This document shows, one piece after another, positions 17,532 through 28,482 of a stretch of 64,000 nt of DNA. How positions within the stretch are numbered: position 1 is the first letter of the stretch; the number at the start of each line of letters is the position of its first letter. A program made the position numbers and the translations under genes. This DNA is from Pseudo-nitzschia pungens (lineage: Eukaryota > Bacillariophyta > Bacillariophyceae > Bacillariales > Bacillariaceae), in the NCBI GenBank assembly GCA_037355855.1, contig CM074759.1, forward strand, positions 2,604,001 through 2,668,000, written 5' to 3'. The notes beneath the pieces are model-generated. The model did not search any database. It was not told the origin of the DNA and saw only the letters and a list, made by a program, of their open reading frames with translations.

Positions 17532-20500
17532 ATGTCGTCTGCCAACTACTCACCGGTTGGCCGTCCGAAACTGATCCACCCATCAGTACTCCTCGACACC
17601 ATTCACCAACATCTCTCCACCCCCTCTCCGAACGTGGACACCACTCAACCAAAAGTTGTTCGTGATTGTGATCTACGACTGACCCTATCGAAGTACTTTC
17701 CTCACGTTGAGCCGTCTTCGGGGGATTACCAGGCTCTCATGAAGATCATGTGTTTTCCCCAGACCCTCACTGACGAGTCAATGCAAACTGCACTGTTGAA
17801 AGCCCAACAAATGATGCTTTCCATTTTCCCCTCTCTTGGATTCTTTGGTTTGGTTCAAAGCTGGGCTGCACCTTCTAAACGAAAGGTGCACTTCTTTCAA
17901 GATGCTCTCAACTGTGCAATAGTATTGCAAAAGGGTGCTGGGTGCGAGTCCTTGATTGAGTTTCTTCATCGGGTGCGAACCTGGAGGGTGCGTGGAGCCA
18001 CTGGCAGAGGTGAATTCAACGTCCAGTATGTTTCTCCAGAGAGACCTGATGCCATTGATTGTCAGTCCTTGGTGGGATCTCTAGAAGGCTCTTTGGTTAT
18101 GCTCTACCATTATTTGGAAAAGTCACAAGCCGGTACTCTGTCCGCATTTGGTCGTCGTTCTGTTTCCACCCCAAGGGAATTTGTAATTGATGGAGTTGAT
18201 GGGAGCGAAGATTTGAAGCAGGTTGCTTCCACGGCGGGTCACTTTACCATGCGTGGCGGAGCACTAGTCGGTTATCATCTCATGCCTAATCTGAGAAAAC
18301 GAATGTGGCTTTCCATCCAGCACATCCAGTTGGGATACACCTTGTATGACGTTATATTCAGGGCAGATCTTTCCCGTCTTCCTGACTACAACAAGTTTGA
18401 TAAGGAAAGGGCTCCGATGCAGTTTCTCATGGACAGTTGCACTGAGTTGACCGTCAGAGCAATGTACATTTCCCTTTTGGCTGATATCTGTTTTGTTTTT
18501 CAAACCCTCAACGATGTGGATAATCTTCGCTCTGACTTTATTTGGACGGAGTGCCTGGGTAATTCTCCGACGCGGCTCTGCATGACTATGAAGGTTCGAT
18601 CCTCTGCATTTGATGAGGATACCAAGGCCCATATTATATCCCGCTCCTTCAAAGGTTTGGAAGAGGGTGTTGGTAGAAAGAGGATAGTTGACTACAATTG
18701 CAGACGGCACAATACTTCGTTTCGCTTCCAGACAGTTCGGTACAAGGTATTCAAGTTCTGGTTGGACTTTAATAACCAAGCTTCCATCAAGTCCAAGGTG
18801 GATACACTGATGGCTGAAAGTCTCTCCGGCAACAAGCGAAAGGCACCTCCTAGCGATGATTCAAGTGATTCTTCCTCGGTGGCATCCGGAGATAGACGAT
18901 CCGGTCCTCCAACCTTTGAATTGCCTGACATTCCATCTCCCCCCGACGATACGTCCCAAGTTCCTCTGCCAACAGAGACGAATACCCCGAATGACGTATC
19001 CGATGTTCCTCTGCGAGCTGACATTAATGAGGGAATGCAGTTCTCGTTCGACGATCTTCTCTCTCCAATGCATAATTTGCGCTGGGAATCTCTCCGTCTG
19101 GCACCCATGTCATACCTGAAGCACAAGCAAGTCCAGTCCTCACTTTTTATCTGTGCCAGGGATAAAAACTACCAGGTGGAATTCTCCAATCCAGACTTTT
19201 ACTCAGCATGCGGTTTGGTTGACTTTGATCATTGGAGAACCATCAGCTGCACTGGCTCACCAACAACCAGTTCAAGCCGGGGCCACATCACAGTTTTCTC
19301 TCAAGACGTCCAATCTATTGATGCCACCAACGTCGTAGATGTTGTCCGACCAGGTTCTGGGATTTTCCTTCGATGCAAGTCCTTGTACAAGGGGGATATT
19401 GTTAAGCTTTTCAAGTTCATACTGAATTATGGAGTCAAGCCAAGGCATGGAGATGATATTCGACGCTCAATTGACAATCGAGTTTTGGAAATTGGAATCC
19501 ACTGTCAGACTGGTCAACTGTACAACATTGATTCATTCCAGAAAGCAGGCACTGATGCAACAATTATCAAGCAGACCGTGGCTTCTATGATGGATTTTCT
19601 CTGGAAAATTGGTCAGGAAATCCAGATGATTGCCAGGCGACCTCTTATGGGAGGAAACTGTGAGAGAGACACAAAGTTCGGTCGTCCTTTTCGAGATGCA
19701 ATGGGAGCCAAGCTGTCGTTGTTTCATTGCCTCACCCTCGTTGTCCAGTGTGTCTATCCCTTTCCTTGCCAGGGTAGAAAGCACAAGGATATCCAGAACG
19801 ACAGAGTCTACCCATACTCCCAGACTGTTTGTGGCAATTGGTACTTCACTGATGGTGAAGGATACATCTATCTGTTTCAAATTCTGTGCAATTTCAGAGG
19901 AGCAGCTTCTTGTACCTTCCCGTACACGGCTCAAGTTCGTCGAATCCTTCAACACGTTGAGAATTACAAGTCAACACTCCAGTCCAGATACAACGAAGTC
20001 TTTCAGCACTACGAAGGGTCTCTTGTTCCAATGACTTTTCTGACAAACCCATTGGTTTCCGACGATTTTTTTTTGCATCCATCACTCCCCTGGGAAACTC
20101 GAGAACTCGTGAAGGGTTCTGGCATCTCTGGTGACGTGCTCACATTCCCTGTTGGTCCCTCCCGTATTCTATCCATGTCAATGATGATCGATTCTATCTT
20201 CCAAGTCAGGGATCAGCTTTCTTTTGATCAAATTTTGGAACTGACTTTCTTCACTTCATTCTACAATAACGGATCAATTGTTCATGCAATCATGTCTGCA
20301 ATCCGAGGTTCCAGAAATGATTTTTCAAGTGGGGATTGTCATCCATGGTATGTGTTCGAAGCTGCTATTGGTCAGGTTTTGGGGAAGGGTTCCTGGCAGG
20401 GAGGTATAGAGCCCAGGTTCCAATGCAGCTCCAATGTGAAGTGGGAGGTATTTTGCTCCACCAATGATACATCGGACAAGGTTACCATCAACTCGAAACT

Positions 20501-21259
20501 CTGTAAAGTATTGTACATTGGGTACGACCTTATATGCTGGATGAATGCCCTGAAGCGATCGGATTTGGTGTACGCCGAGGACATTCCATTCAATGTTGTC
20601 ACTACCAAGATGGAAAGTGTGGTCCTTGGTATTCAAGCTGTTGCTGATGAAGAGTCTTTTGATTTTGGTCGGTTCTATTTGTCACAGTGGCTTTCCCTCA
20701 TCATTGCCTTGGGATTGGCTGAGTCGGGACTACACTTGCTTCAACTTATCCTTCCTTCCAAGGGAACAGCATCTTACGAGCACTTCCTGAATCCTATGGA
20801 GCGTGATATGGGTAGTAAGAACACAGAGCCAATACCTCATTCCCGACTCGATTCTGTGATGAAATTTACGTCACAGGAACTTGGTTTTCCTGTGTATTTT
20901 CGGACTACGATGGAAGTACTCGGATGTGAGTCAATGGGACACAGGGATCTTGGGAAAAACGATGTTTTTCTGAAGGGTGGAACGCTATTTGATGTGAACC
21001 AACAGATTGGGTGTCCAATCCACAAGAAATTTAGGAAGCAGGTGTGGGAGCTAACGGTTCCTGTTCCACAAGTCTTTAAAATACTCGACGAAGGGAAATG
21101 CAAACAGATTGAAGGGTAAGTAATTGTTCGTTTCACACGACTCATGTATGTGTTTATAAATGTACTTCCCCTAACCCCGTTGTTTTCTTGTACAGACTCT
21201 ATTCCAATTATTCCGTTGACATGAATCCTGTCATGGATCTGTCTTTTGTGGATCTTTGA
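17532..21259 (+). CDS. Large MULE-borne protein of unknown function (1215 aa, one intron)
   Basis: Join 17532-21115 and 21196-21259. Start MSSANYSPVG at 17532 was chosen because everything upstream in frame is tandem repeat. The frame would stop at 21117-21119, but a GT-AG intron fits exactly and restores a tail ending SFVDL. I recognise no catalytic domain. Visible parts: an N-terminal region of about 430 residues, a basic GNKRKAP segment followed by a Ser/Asp/Pro-rich linker (about 433-500), and a C-terminal half rich in aromatic and Cys residues. No signal peptide or membrane segment is clear. It lies tail-to-tail with the transposase inside the same element, so an accessory role in transposition is plausible, as is a captured host gene. 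Confidence 0.75.
21116..21195 (+). other. Intron (80 bp) in the 1215-aa gene
   Basis: Donor GG|GTAAGT after codon ...IEG, acceptor TTTTCTTGTACAG|AC preceded by a pyrimidine-rich tract. Removal extends the frame by 20 codons to TGA at 21257-21259. Confidence 0.75.
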
Positions 21260-21289
21260 AACTTATTTATTAATATTTAACTATCTGAG

Positions 21290-21915
21290 GTTACGAGACG
21301 CTCCATGTTACGAGACGCTCTGCTGTTAGACGCTCTGTTGTTATACGCTCTTCTGTTACGAGACTCTCTGCTGTTAGACGCTCCATGTTTCCAGACGCTC
21401 TGCTATATTACGAGCTTCCTGTTACGAACTTCCTGCTACGAGATGCTCTCCTGTTACGAGCTTGCTGTTACGAGCTTGCTGTTACGAGCTTGCTGTTACG
21501 ACCTTGCTGTTACGACCTTGCTGTTACGACCTTGCTGATACGACCTTGCTGTTACGAGCTTGCTGATACGACCTTGCTGTTACGACCTTGCTGTTACGAG
21601 TGGATTTGCTGTTACGAGTGGATTTGCTGTTACGAGTGGATTTGCTGTTACGAGTGCATTTGCTGTTATGAGTGGATTTGCTGTTACGAGTGGATTTGCT
21701 GTTACGAGAGGATTTGCTGTTACGAGAGGATTTGCTGTTACGAGCTTGCTGTTACGAGAGGATTTGCTGTTACGAGCTTCCTGTTACGAGCTTCCTGTTA
21801 CGAGACCCCCTGCTGTTACAAGACCCCCTGCTGTTACGAGCTTCCTGCTACGAGATGCTCTCCTGTTACGAGACGCTCTACCGTTACGCTCTGACCCTCT
21901 CCTGTTACGAGACAG
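21290..21915 (+). repeat. TGTTACGAG array, left block
   Basis: Units of 14-18 bases built on GCTGTTACGAG, with variants GACCTTGCTGTTAC and GTGGATTTGCTGTTACGA. Open frames here are by-products of the repeat. Confidence 0.9.
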
Positions 21916-23206
21916 CCGGTGTGGTATTGATTTCCCCTACGATCGATTGATTCCAAGTCTGTGTGGTATTCATTCCCCCCTACGATCGATTCCAAGCCGG
22001 TGTGGTATTCATTTCCCCTACGATCGATCGAATGCAAGCCGGTGTGGTATTCATTTCCCCTACGATCGATTGATTCCAAGCCGGTGTGGTATTCATTCCC
22101 CTACGATCGATTCCAAGTCTGTGTGGTATTCATTCCTCCTACGATCGATCGATTGTTTCCAAGCCGGTGTGGTATTCATAGTCTGTGTGGTATTCATTCC
22201 TCCTACGATCGATCGATTGTTTCCAAGCCGGTGTGGTATTCATTCCCCCTACGATCGATTGATTCCAAGTCTATGTGGTATTCATTCCCCCTACGATCGA
22301 TCGATTGTTTCCAAGCCGGTGTGGTATTCCCCTACGATCGATTCCAAGTCTGTGTGGTATTCACTCCCCCTACGATCGATTCCAAGTCTGTGTGGTATTC
22401 ATTCCCCCCTACGATCGATTGATTCCAAGCCGGTGTGGTATTCATTCCCTCTACAATCGATCGATTCGAAGTCTGTGTGGTGGATCTATTCCAAGCCGGT
22501 GTGATATTCATTTCCCTTACGATCGATCGATTCCAAGTCTGTGTGGTATTCATTTCCCTTACGATCGATTCCAAGCCGGTGTGGTATTCTTTCCCCCAAG
22601 GATCGATTCTATGCCGGTGTGGTAGTCATTTCCCTTACGATCGATTCCAAGTCTATGTGGTATTCATTCCCCCTACGATCGATTCCAAGTCTGCGTGGTG
22701 TATCGATTCCAAGCCGGTGTGATATTCATTCCCCTTACGATCGATTCCAAGTCTGTGTGGTGGATCTATTCCAAGCCAGTGTGATATTCATTTCCCTTAC
22801 GATTGATTCACAGAATTCCCCCTACGATCGATCGATTCGAAGTCTATGTGGTATTCATTTCCCTTACGATCGATTTCAAGTCTGTGTGGTATTCAATCCC
22901 CCACGGAACGATTCTATGCCGGTGCGGTATTCATTCCCCCAACGATCGATTGATTCCAAGCCGGTGTGGTATTCATTTCCCTTACGATCGATTCCAAGTC
23001 TGTGTGGATTTCATTCCCCCTACGATCCATTCCAAGCCGGTGTGGTATTCATTTCCTCTACGATCGATCGATTCGAAGTGCATGTGGTATTCATTCCCCA
23101 TACGATTGATTCCAGTACTACGATCGACTCCATCTCTGTTAGGTATTCATTTCCCCTACGATCGATTCCAAGTCTGTGTGGTATTCATTCCCCTTACGAT
23201 CGATTC
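21916..23206 (+). repeat. GTGTGGTATTCATT / CGATCGATT array
   Basis: About 30 units of 38-46 bases containing CCAAG(CCG/TCT)GTGTGGTATTCATT, a C-rich stretch and TACGATCGATT. Length varies by the number of GATC/GATT units. The core CCGGTGTGGT also occurs in the 38-bp satellite flanking the MULE. Confidence 0.9.
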
Positions 23207-23550
23207 GCTCTGCTGTTACGAGACGCTCTGCTATTACGACCCTTTACGAGAGTCTCTGCTGTTACGAGAAACTCTAACTCTGCTGTTACGAGCGTCTCCG
23301 CTGTTAAGAGACGCTCTACGTTACGAGCTTTATGTTACGAGCTTCCTGTTACAAGACGCTTTATGTTGCTGTTACGAGACGCTCTGCTGTTACGAGACCC
23401 TCTGCTGTTACTAGCTTCCTGTGAGTTAAGATAGTACTCGATGTCGGAAAGGGATGTGACTTCCCGCCACTCGGCCAGGTGAAGGGTACTTCAAGGCGAG
23501 GAGGGCTATCATGTTACGAGACCCTCTCTTACGAGCTTGCTGTTACGTAC
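23207..23550 (+). repeat. TGTTACGAG array, right block
   Basis: Same family as 21290-21915, more degenerate, with non-repeat sequence at about 23420-23505. 23551-23711 is a short unassigned spacer before the transposase 3' end. Confidence 0.8.
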
Positions 23551-23711
23551 CATCTTACCAGATGCCTGGTAGGAGACGTTGTGTTACAAGCGCCAGACGC
23601 TCGATCACACCAACGGGACTGAATGCTGCATCAAGTATCAGTAACAATGTTTGGGTTGAGCCAGTTCTTAATTGTTCTTTATGTACGGAAATACTATTGC
23701 TACCAGAGTAA

Positions 23712-26639
23712 CTATACGGATTGTCCCTTCATGATTTTTGTCAATGTGTCAATACTGATGGAGTACATTCTTGCAATATGATTTGCATTTTGAATAAACA
23801 CCTTGTCATTCAAACACTGCTTTGGAGTACTTGCCAATTTTGATGCTATGTCCAATATGTCCGACGAATACCTAAATGCATCTTTGACAAGACCAATGTG
23901 CTTGTCTATGAAAAATCGGTTCCGTTTGCGGGACAAAAATAGAGACGTGAGAGTTGTGATGGAAGTATTGTTCCGAATGGTCCTGGAGAAAACAGATTCT
24001 TTGGACTTTGCGTTGATAAGTTTGTTTGTTGCCGTATGTATATTGGTCCCAGTTTCATTTAGCAGACGGATAAATTCTCGACTGAAATCATCCGCTCGAC
24101 CGAGCTTATTCCGTCTAGGCTTCGTATTGGGGATGGCGGTCATCATCCTCTTCATTTCTTGAGTGTCCTTATATTGAAGGTAAGCAGCATGTACGCAAAA
24201 GAGTTGTTTCAGATAGAAAATACAGGACCCTTCGTACAGCTTTGAACCCTGGGTCTCGCCGTACTCCACAATGGTACATCTCACTTTGCAAAGGCTGTGG
24301 ACAGATTTCACGTATTCATGCCGTTGGTCGTGGGAGATGAGTTCATCGTTGGTTCCACACAGGGTTTGTTCGTATTTCCTGATCCTCTCCAAAGTCACGC
24401 AACTTCCGAGGGATTCTTGGGTATTGAGGTACCAAACACTGCCAGCGGTTTCTCGAATGTCTATCTTTGGGTCGATGGTGGTGCAATAACGAGCAAAAAG
24501 CCGGTAATGGGTAGCGAGCCTGTTGAACACTCGTTTCTTGTTCAGTTGTTGAATTTCACGTGTGACCATTGCTCGCTTCAGAGACATCATGTATATCGCT
24601 TTTGGGAATTCATGCTTCAACATGGACCCTATGTTTTTCCCAATGGTACAAAGCCCTTCGAATTTGGATGTTCCCTTAATCTCTAGAGTGGCGCGTTCGT
24701 TAGCTTGGTTCTGTGGAATACATCCTGGGATGCCGGTAGCGCCAATATACCAGATGTTGAAGTATTGTCTGTCAACGTAGGACGCGAAAAAGACATTAAC
24801 GAGCTTGTTTTCCCCCCTTGCTAACCACGATTCCTTGGTGAGTCTGGCTAGGCAGTCGAACATTGGTTTAGAAAGACAATGATAGAGGTTTCTGATGTCT
24901 GTTGCAGCCGACGACTGAAACCATTTTTTATCAACACTATGCTTGGAGTAATCACCGTTTCCTTTGCCGATCAGGAATTTTCGCTCGATATGGGGGGCGC
25001 ATTGGACGTTCAAAGTGAAGGGGAACGCAATTGTGCACGGAGTAACAAACACTTCGGTGCAATCACTCACTACCCCCCCTTTGAAGTTGAAGTCGTCAAT
25101 AGCGAAAAGAGCACTGATATAACGGACCAGAACAATAAGTCCGGCAGTGAAATATAATTCCGTCTCGGTTGGACAGAGAATGAAAATCACCGGTCTGAAA
25201 GACCTCGTACCATCAACACCGATAGAAAACACACCAAAAGTCAGAACCCGCCAGTCGTTGGAACAACTGCCGTGGAATCCATCTACCGATGCAGTTACGC
25301 GGAAGTCGATCTGTTGACAACGAACAATGCTATAAAGCAAGGTCAGGGATGAGAAACAGACGATTTTATCCCATACTAGTGGGTCTGCCTTGGTGCGGTC
25401 AGTCTGTAACTTTTGCAGATGATGACGGAGATTCCTCTCTGCATTGCTTTGATTGGTTGTTGCTTTGTTCGATTTGTCGTCAAGGATGGTCATCAGGTTG
25501 TAAGCCTGGGTGCGTGCATCGATATTGCCTTCTGGTGGGGATACTTTCAGTAAACCTTGATCATAAAGGAAGGTACCCCACTCCTTCAGACCCTGTTCCG
25601 ACTTGATTTCCAGATTTGGCATACCAGGTAATGTGAATTGTGATGATTGTTTGATGTGAATAAGGTCGTTGACATTCATGACTGTGATGGGTAAGGCACC
25701 CGTGGTTCTATCTTTCTTTTGCATATATTTCAACTTGTCGCGAAGCTTGCCCTGCATAGCCTCCCTCAACTCTGGGGACGAGACAGATTTACTCTCCTTT
25801 TGGACCAGGGCCTTGAGAACCTCCCCAGCTAAAGCGCATGGCTTCATTGTTGTAGGTTGTTCTTCCACTACCTCTTTAACGATGGGACTGTCACTATAGG
25901 GGACCCCCCTTGTTATTATTTCCTTGCAGTTACAGGTTTTGACGAGGTTCACCTTGACAGCAAAATGGTCACTGTCGTGATCTTCGACATGAGCTCTACA
26001 GGAACCCCAAACCCCCTTGGAGGTGTAACACTGAAAAACATACGTCTTTCCAAGTGGTAGGTATTTGGCGTTCTTCTTTGATGATCGTCGTCGGAGAACT
26101 GGATGACGCTTTGACATGAATTGGAACGCAGCTTCCATGGTGGGAAACCTAGTTGATTTGACCATCTTCCAATTGGTAGTTTTTCTGCTACTCCGTTGCG
26201 GAAGTGCCTTGTTGGAAGTAGGAACTGGTGAAAAGTCTAACTTCTTCCTTGGCAGTGCGGTACCTTTACCATTGGGCGATGCATATGATAGAGGTTTGTT
26301 TCGGCTGTGGTTCTTAACATAGGATGTGGAAACAGCATCCTTCAGGCTTTTTTTAGTTGGGGTGTTAACTCCGAGTTTGTCGATGGTGTCGATTCGCTTC
26401 ATCAGAAGAGCACGGTCTGGCGAAATTGCCTCTGTGGAGGGGAAACCTGGGTTGTTGTTGTGTTCCTGTGCGGCTAGGGATACGAACATCCCAGCGGTGC
26501 TAGGAGATAAGTCGCCTGTATCAAGAAATAGTGAGGTAGCAGCATCCCAGTGGAGGGCGGGTACTTTTGGTGTTGTGGGCGGGACCGCGCCATCAGTACT
26601 CCCTTTCTTACCCTGTTTTAAGGGTGATAAATTGTCCAT
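23712..26639 (-). CDS. Mutator-like (MULE) transposase
   Basis: 975 residues in one frame from ATG at 26639, predicted to cut and insert the surrounding element. A basic N-terminus with Cys/His pairs (about 200-240: FQCYTSKGVWGSC, then TCNC) resembles a FLYWCH/WRKY-type DNA-binding finger. The DDE core follows: VTASVDGFHG (Asp near 453), a beta-strand segment ending LCPTETEL as in MULEs, VVSDCTEVF (Asp near 526) with QCAPHIERK (C-x2-H), and QANERATLEIKG (Glu near 648). A SWIM-like zinc motif SCIFYLKQLFCVHA ends the conserved part (about 806-817). The divergent spacing leaves the subfamily open. All three acidic residues and the SWIM His are present, so the protein may be active. Confidence 0.8.
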   Translation of the reverse strand: MDNLSPLKQGKKGSTDGAVPPTTPKVPALHWDAATSLFLDTGDLSPSTAGMFVSLAAQEHNNNPGFPSTEAISPDRALLMKRIDTIDKLGVNTPTKKSLKDAVSTSYVKNHSRNKPLSYASPNGKGTALPRKKLDFSPVPTSNKALPQRSSRKTTNWKMVKSTRFPTMEAAFQFMSKRHPVLRRRSSKKNAKYLPLGKTYVFQCYTSKGVWGSCRAHVEDHDSDHFAVKVNLVKTCNCKEIITRGVPYSDSPIVKEVVEEQPTTMKPCALAGEVLKALVQKESKSVSSPELREAMQGKLRDKLKYMQKKDRTTGALPITVMNVNDLIHIKQSSQFTLPGMPNLEIKSEQGLKEWGTFLYDQGLLKVSPPEGNIDARTQAYNLMTILDDKSNKATTNQSNAERNLRHHLQKLQTDRTKADPLVWDKIVCFSSLTLLYSIVRCQQIDFRVTASVDGFHGSCSNDWRVLTFGVFSIGVDGTRSFRPVIFILCPTETELYFTAGLIVLVRYISALFAIDDFNFKGGVVSDCTEVFVTPCTIAFPFTLNVQCAPHIERKFLIGKGNGDYSKHSVDKKWFQSSAATDIRNLYHCLSKPMFDCLARLTKESWLARGENKLVNVFFASYVDRQYFNIWYIGATGIPGCIPQNQANERATLEIKGTSKFEGLCTIGKNIGSMLKHEFPKAIYMMSLKRAMVTREIQQLNKKRVFNRLATHYRLFARYCTTIDPKIDIRETAGSVWYLNTQESLGSCVTLERIRKYEQTLCGTNDELISHDQRHEYVKSVHSLCKVRCTIVEYGETQGSKLYEGSCIFYLKQLFCVHAAYLQYKDTQEMKRMMTAIPNTKPRRNKLGRADDFSREFIRLLNETGTNIHTATNKLINAKSKESVFSRTIRNNTSITTLTSLFLSRKRNRFFIDKHIGLVKDAFRYSSDILDIASKLASTPKQCLNDKVFIQNANHIARMYSISIDTLTKIMKGQSV

Positions 26640-27186
26640 GGCTATCTTTTATCCGTTTATTGTTGTGAGAGGAAGCAGTACTTGTGGGGGAAAATGTGAG
26701 TAAGTGTCGTGTACTGGAATGTAATCAGCTAGTATTGATGAAAATTTAAAAGGCGAAGGAAAGGAAATGGCGGGCTTTGGGATATCACCACGCAAGCATT
26801 GATGCATTGGTTCTTTTGCTGGTTTTCCACTATCAGAGAAAGGGAGAAATGGAGGGCACCAGAATACTAACACATGTGCATTTGTGCGTTCGTTCCGTTG
26901 GAATTTCAGGAGGTAAACAAGCTAACCATGCTGACGTAGTACCAACGGACAAATGAAAGTCGTGCATGAAATATTGGCGCCAAAAATATAGCAATATGGG
27001 ATGAAATGAATCCGTTGCGGACAAGCATTGGACGTTGGGTTGGGAACAATAGATAAATATGAAGAAGTGTTAAAGAGGAAACGGACAAAATTAGGAGTTG
27101 ACAATCAGCCTGATTCTTGTAAACAAAGGTGGAAAGGAGAGGAGAACAAAAATGCTCAAGTTTAGTGCACAGATGCAGAGATATGA
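26640..27186. promoter_or_regulatory. Divergent intergenic region between transposase and 313-aa gene
   Basis: 547 bases between two divergent start codons, so it should hold both promoters. AT-rich in places; I cannot identify a defined motif and see no gene or repeat. Confidence 0.45.
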
Positions 27187-28128
27187 GTGACATCTCCATT
27201 CTCGGTAAATCAGGAGGAAACATTTTGTCGTCATAATATAGTAACTGAAAGAAAGACTGTGATGTCGCAGAGGCAGCAACTAGGCTCTGTCGTACTTCGA
27301 CGATCGTTTCGGGAGGGGAGGAGTCCTACACCGTATTCCCCTGGAACATCAACGAGTGCCAAAAGATGGGTAGATACCACCGGGACGCCTATGAATGATG
27401 AAAACAGTTCGAAGCAAGAACCAAGGGAAATCGATTATGGAGGAGAAGTGGGACAAGATGATCAGAGCATGGAGTCCAATGACCCTAAGGATATTGAAGA
27501 TGAAGGGACAACTGAAGGATCCGTGAAATGCGGTATGGTACAGGAGGTGAATGAAGGGGACGACCAAACGTTTGGAAACGGTGCGTCTTACAAGGATGAA
27601 GTGGTTCAGTTGTCCATCGAAACGAGTGATGAAGAAGTGCGGGATCCATACATTGCATGTCATAACTTCCCCTCGGTTTTCAAGAAGAACAGCATGCGGA
27701 ACAAGGAAATCGATGAAATCATATCCAAAGTGAACTGGACGCAGTTTCAGCTGAAGCAATGCTTCCATGACATGTACAGTGAACATCATCCAACGAACGT
27801 GGAAAATCTAGAAACGATGAAAAGTGGAATTTTGGATTGTATTAAGGACATGACTGAGAGTCTCGATGGGTTGAACATTGAAAGGTTGTTGACTGAAGGG
27901 ACGCTTGATGATAATGCAAAGAATTATGGATTGGTTCGTGATGCGATGGTGCAAATTGGTGCTGGGATAACAATTTGTGGGTTGTATGGCATCTTGATGG
28001 CGAGTGACAGCGAGGATTCCGGACAAGAAAGGGCGGTGCAGTGGCATCTGAAAAAGATACTAAATAGTAACGAGGGTGAAGCTTGCTACAGTTGTGGACA
28101 CAAAAATTGCTATTACTGTCATTGGTAG
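27187..28128 (+). CDS. MULE-borne acidic protein of unknown function (313 aa)
   Basis: Open frame transcribed divergently from the transposase. Start could be 27187 or the later ATG at 27262 (MSQRQQLG). The first 140 residues are polar and acidic (SMESNDPKDIEDEG..., ETSDEEVRD) and probably disordered. The middle (about 160-260) looks helical. The C-terminus ends with closely spaced cysteines, CYSCGHKNCYYCHW, possibly a small zinc site. I do not recognise a family. Its place inside the element beside the transposase suggests a transposition accessory or regulator, but that is inference from position only. Confidence 0.6.
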   Translation: MTSPFSVNQEETFCRHNIVTERKTVMSQRQQLGSVVLRRSFREGRSPTPYSPGTSTSAKRWVDTTGTPMNDENSSKQEPREIDYGGEVGQDDQSMESNDPKDIEDEGTTEGSVKCGMVQEVNEGDDQTFGNGASYKDEVVQLSIETSDEEVRDPYIACHNFPSVFKKNSMRNKEIDEIISKVNWTQFQLKQCFHDMYSEHHPTNVENLETMKSGILDCIKDMTESLDGLNIERLLTEGTLDDNAKNYGLVRDAMVQIGAGITICGLYGILMASDSEDSGQERAVQWHLKKILNSNEGEACYSCGHKNCYYCHW

Positions 28129-28436
28129 CGTGATGCAATTACTGGTGTCGGGATTACTGAGTCGGAATGGTCGAATAATACGGAAGCTCCAGAAATGAGT
28201 GAAAAAGGAGCAAGAAGTTACACGTGGAGTTGAAGAGATGCCCGAAAAAAGAGTGAAAATGAATGTTGATGGGATAGATAGCATAAGTCTGCGAGGAGGA
28301 GAAGGAAGAACGATGACATTATTCCACGACATTCCGTGATGGAGAAGAAGAACTCCTTACGTCATGTTGATATTTTTGTGGATCGTACCTTTTTTAGTTA
28401 AAGTAGGTAACGTAGTAAATTTAAAAAAAATGTAAA
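28129..28436. other. MULE right spacer
   Basis: Downstream of the 313-aa gene; purine-rich to AT-rich, ending in A-runs next to the terminal inverted repeat. No gene seen; the 3' UTR of the 313-aa gene is expected here. Confidence 0.5.
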
Positions 28437-28473
28437 GTTACCCAAAAAAAAAGTGTGAGGATACCCCATGTCC
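28437..28473 (-). repeat. MULE right terminal inverted repeat
   Basis: Reverse complement begins GGACATGGGGTATCCTCACAC and continues with a T-run and GGGTAAC, pairing with 14704-14738. Confidence 0.75.
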
Positions 28474-28482
28474 ATTTTGAGA
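28474..28482. other. 9-bp target duplication of the MULE (right)
   Basis: ATTTTGAGA, identical to 14695-14703, after which the 38-bp array continues in register with ...ACCGGTGTGG. Confidence 0.8.

Larger units (their letters stand above)
14704..28473. mobile_element. Giant Mutator-like element (13.8 kb)
   Basis: The interval interrupts the 38-bp array exactly within one unit, with ATTTTGAGA on both sides. Its ends are imperfect inverted repeats of about 35 bases (14704-14738 and 28437-28473, sharing GGA, GGGTA and TCACACTTTTTTT plus GGGTAAC). Contents left to right: CACCTC-type and CCCTAAGTG-type repeat arrays, a rightward spliced 1215-residue gene, two kinds of tandem array, a leftward MULE transposase and a rightward 313-residue gene. 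Transposase type, 9-bp duplication and inverted ends agree with one another, so I read this as one element, unusually long and mostly repeats. Confidence 0.8.

Noticed and set aside
21385..23434. Open frames of 150-314 codons in the TGTTACGAG and GATCGATT arrays
   Set aside because: Low-complexity readings of tandem repeats in several frames; no start context or domain.
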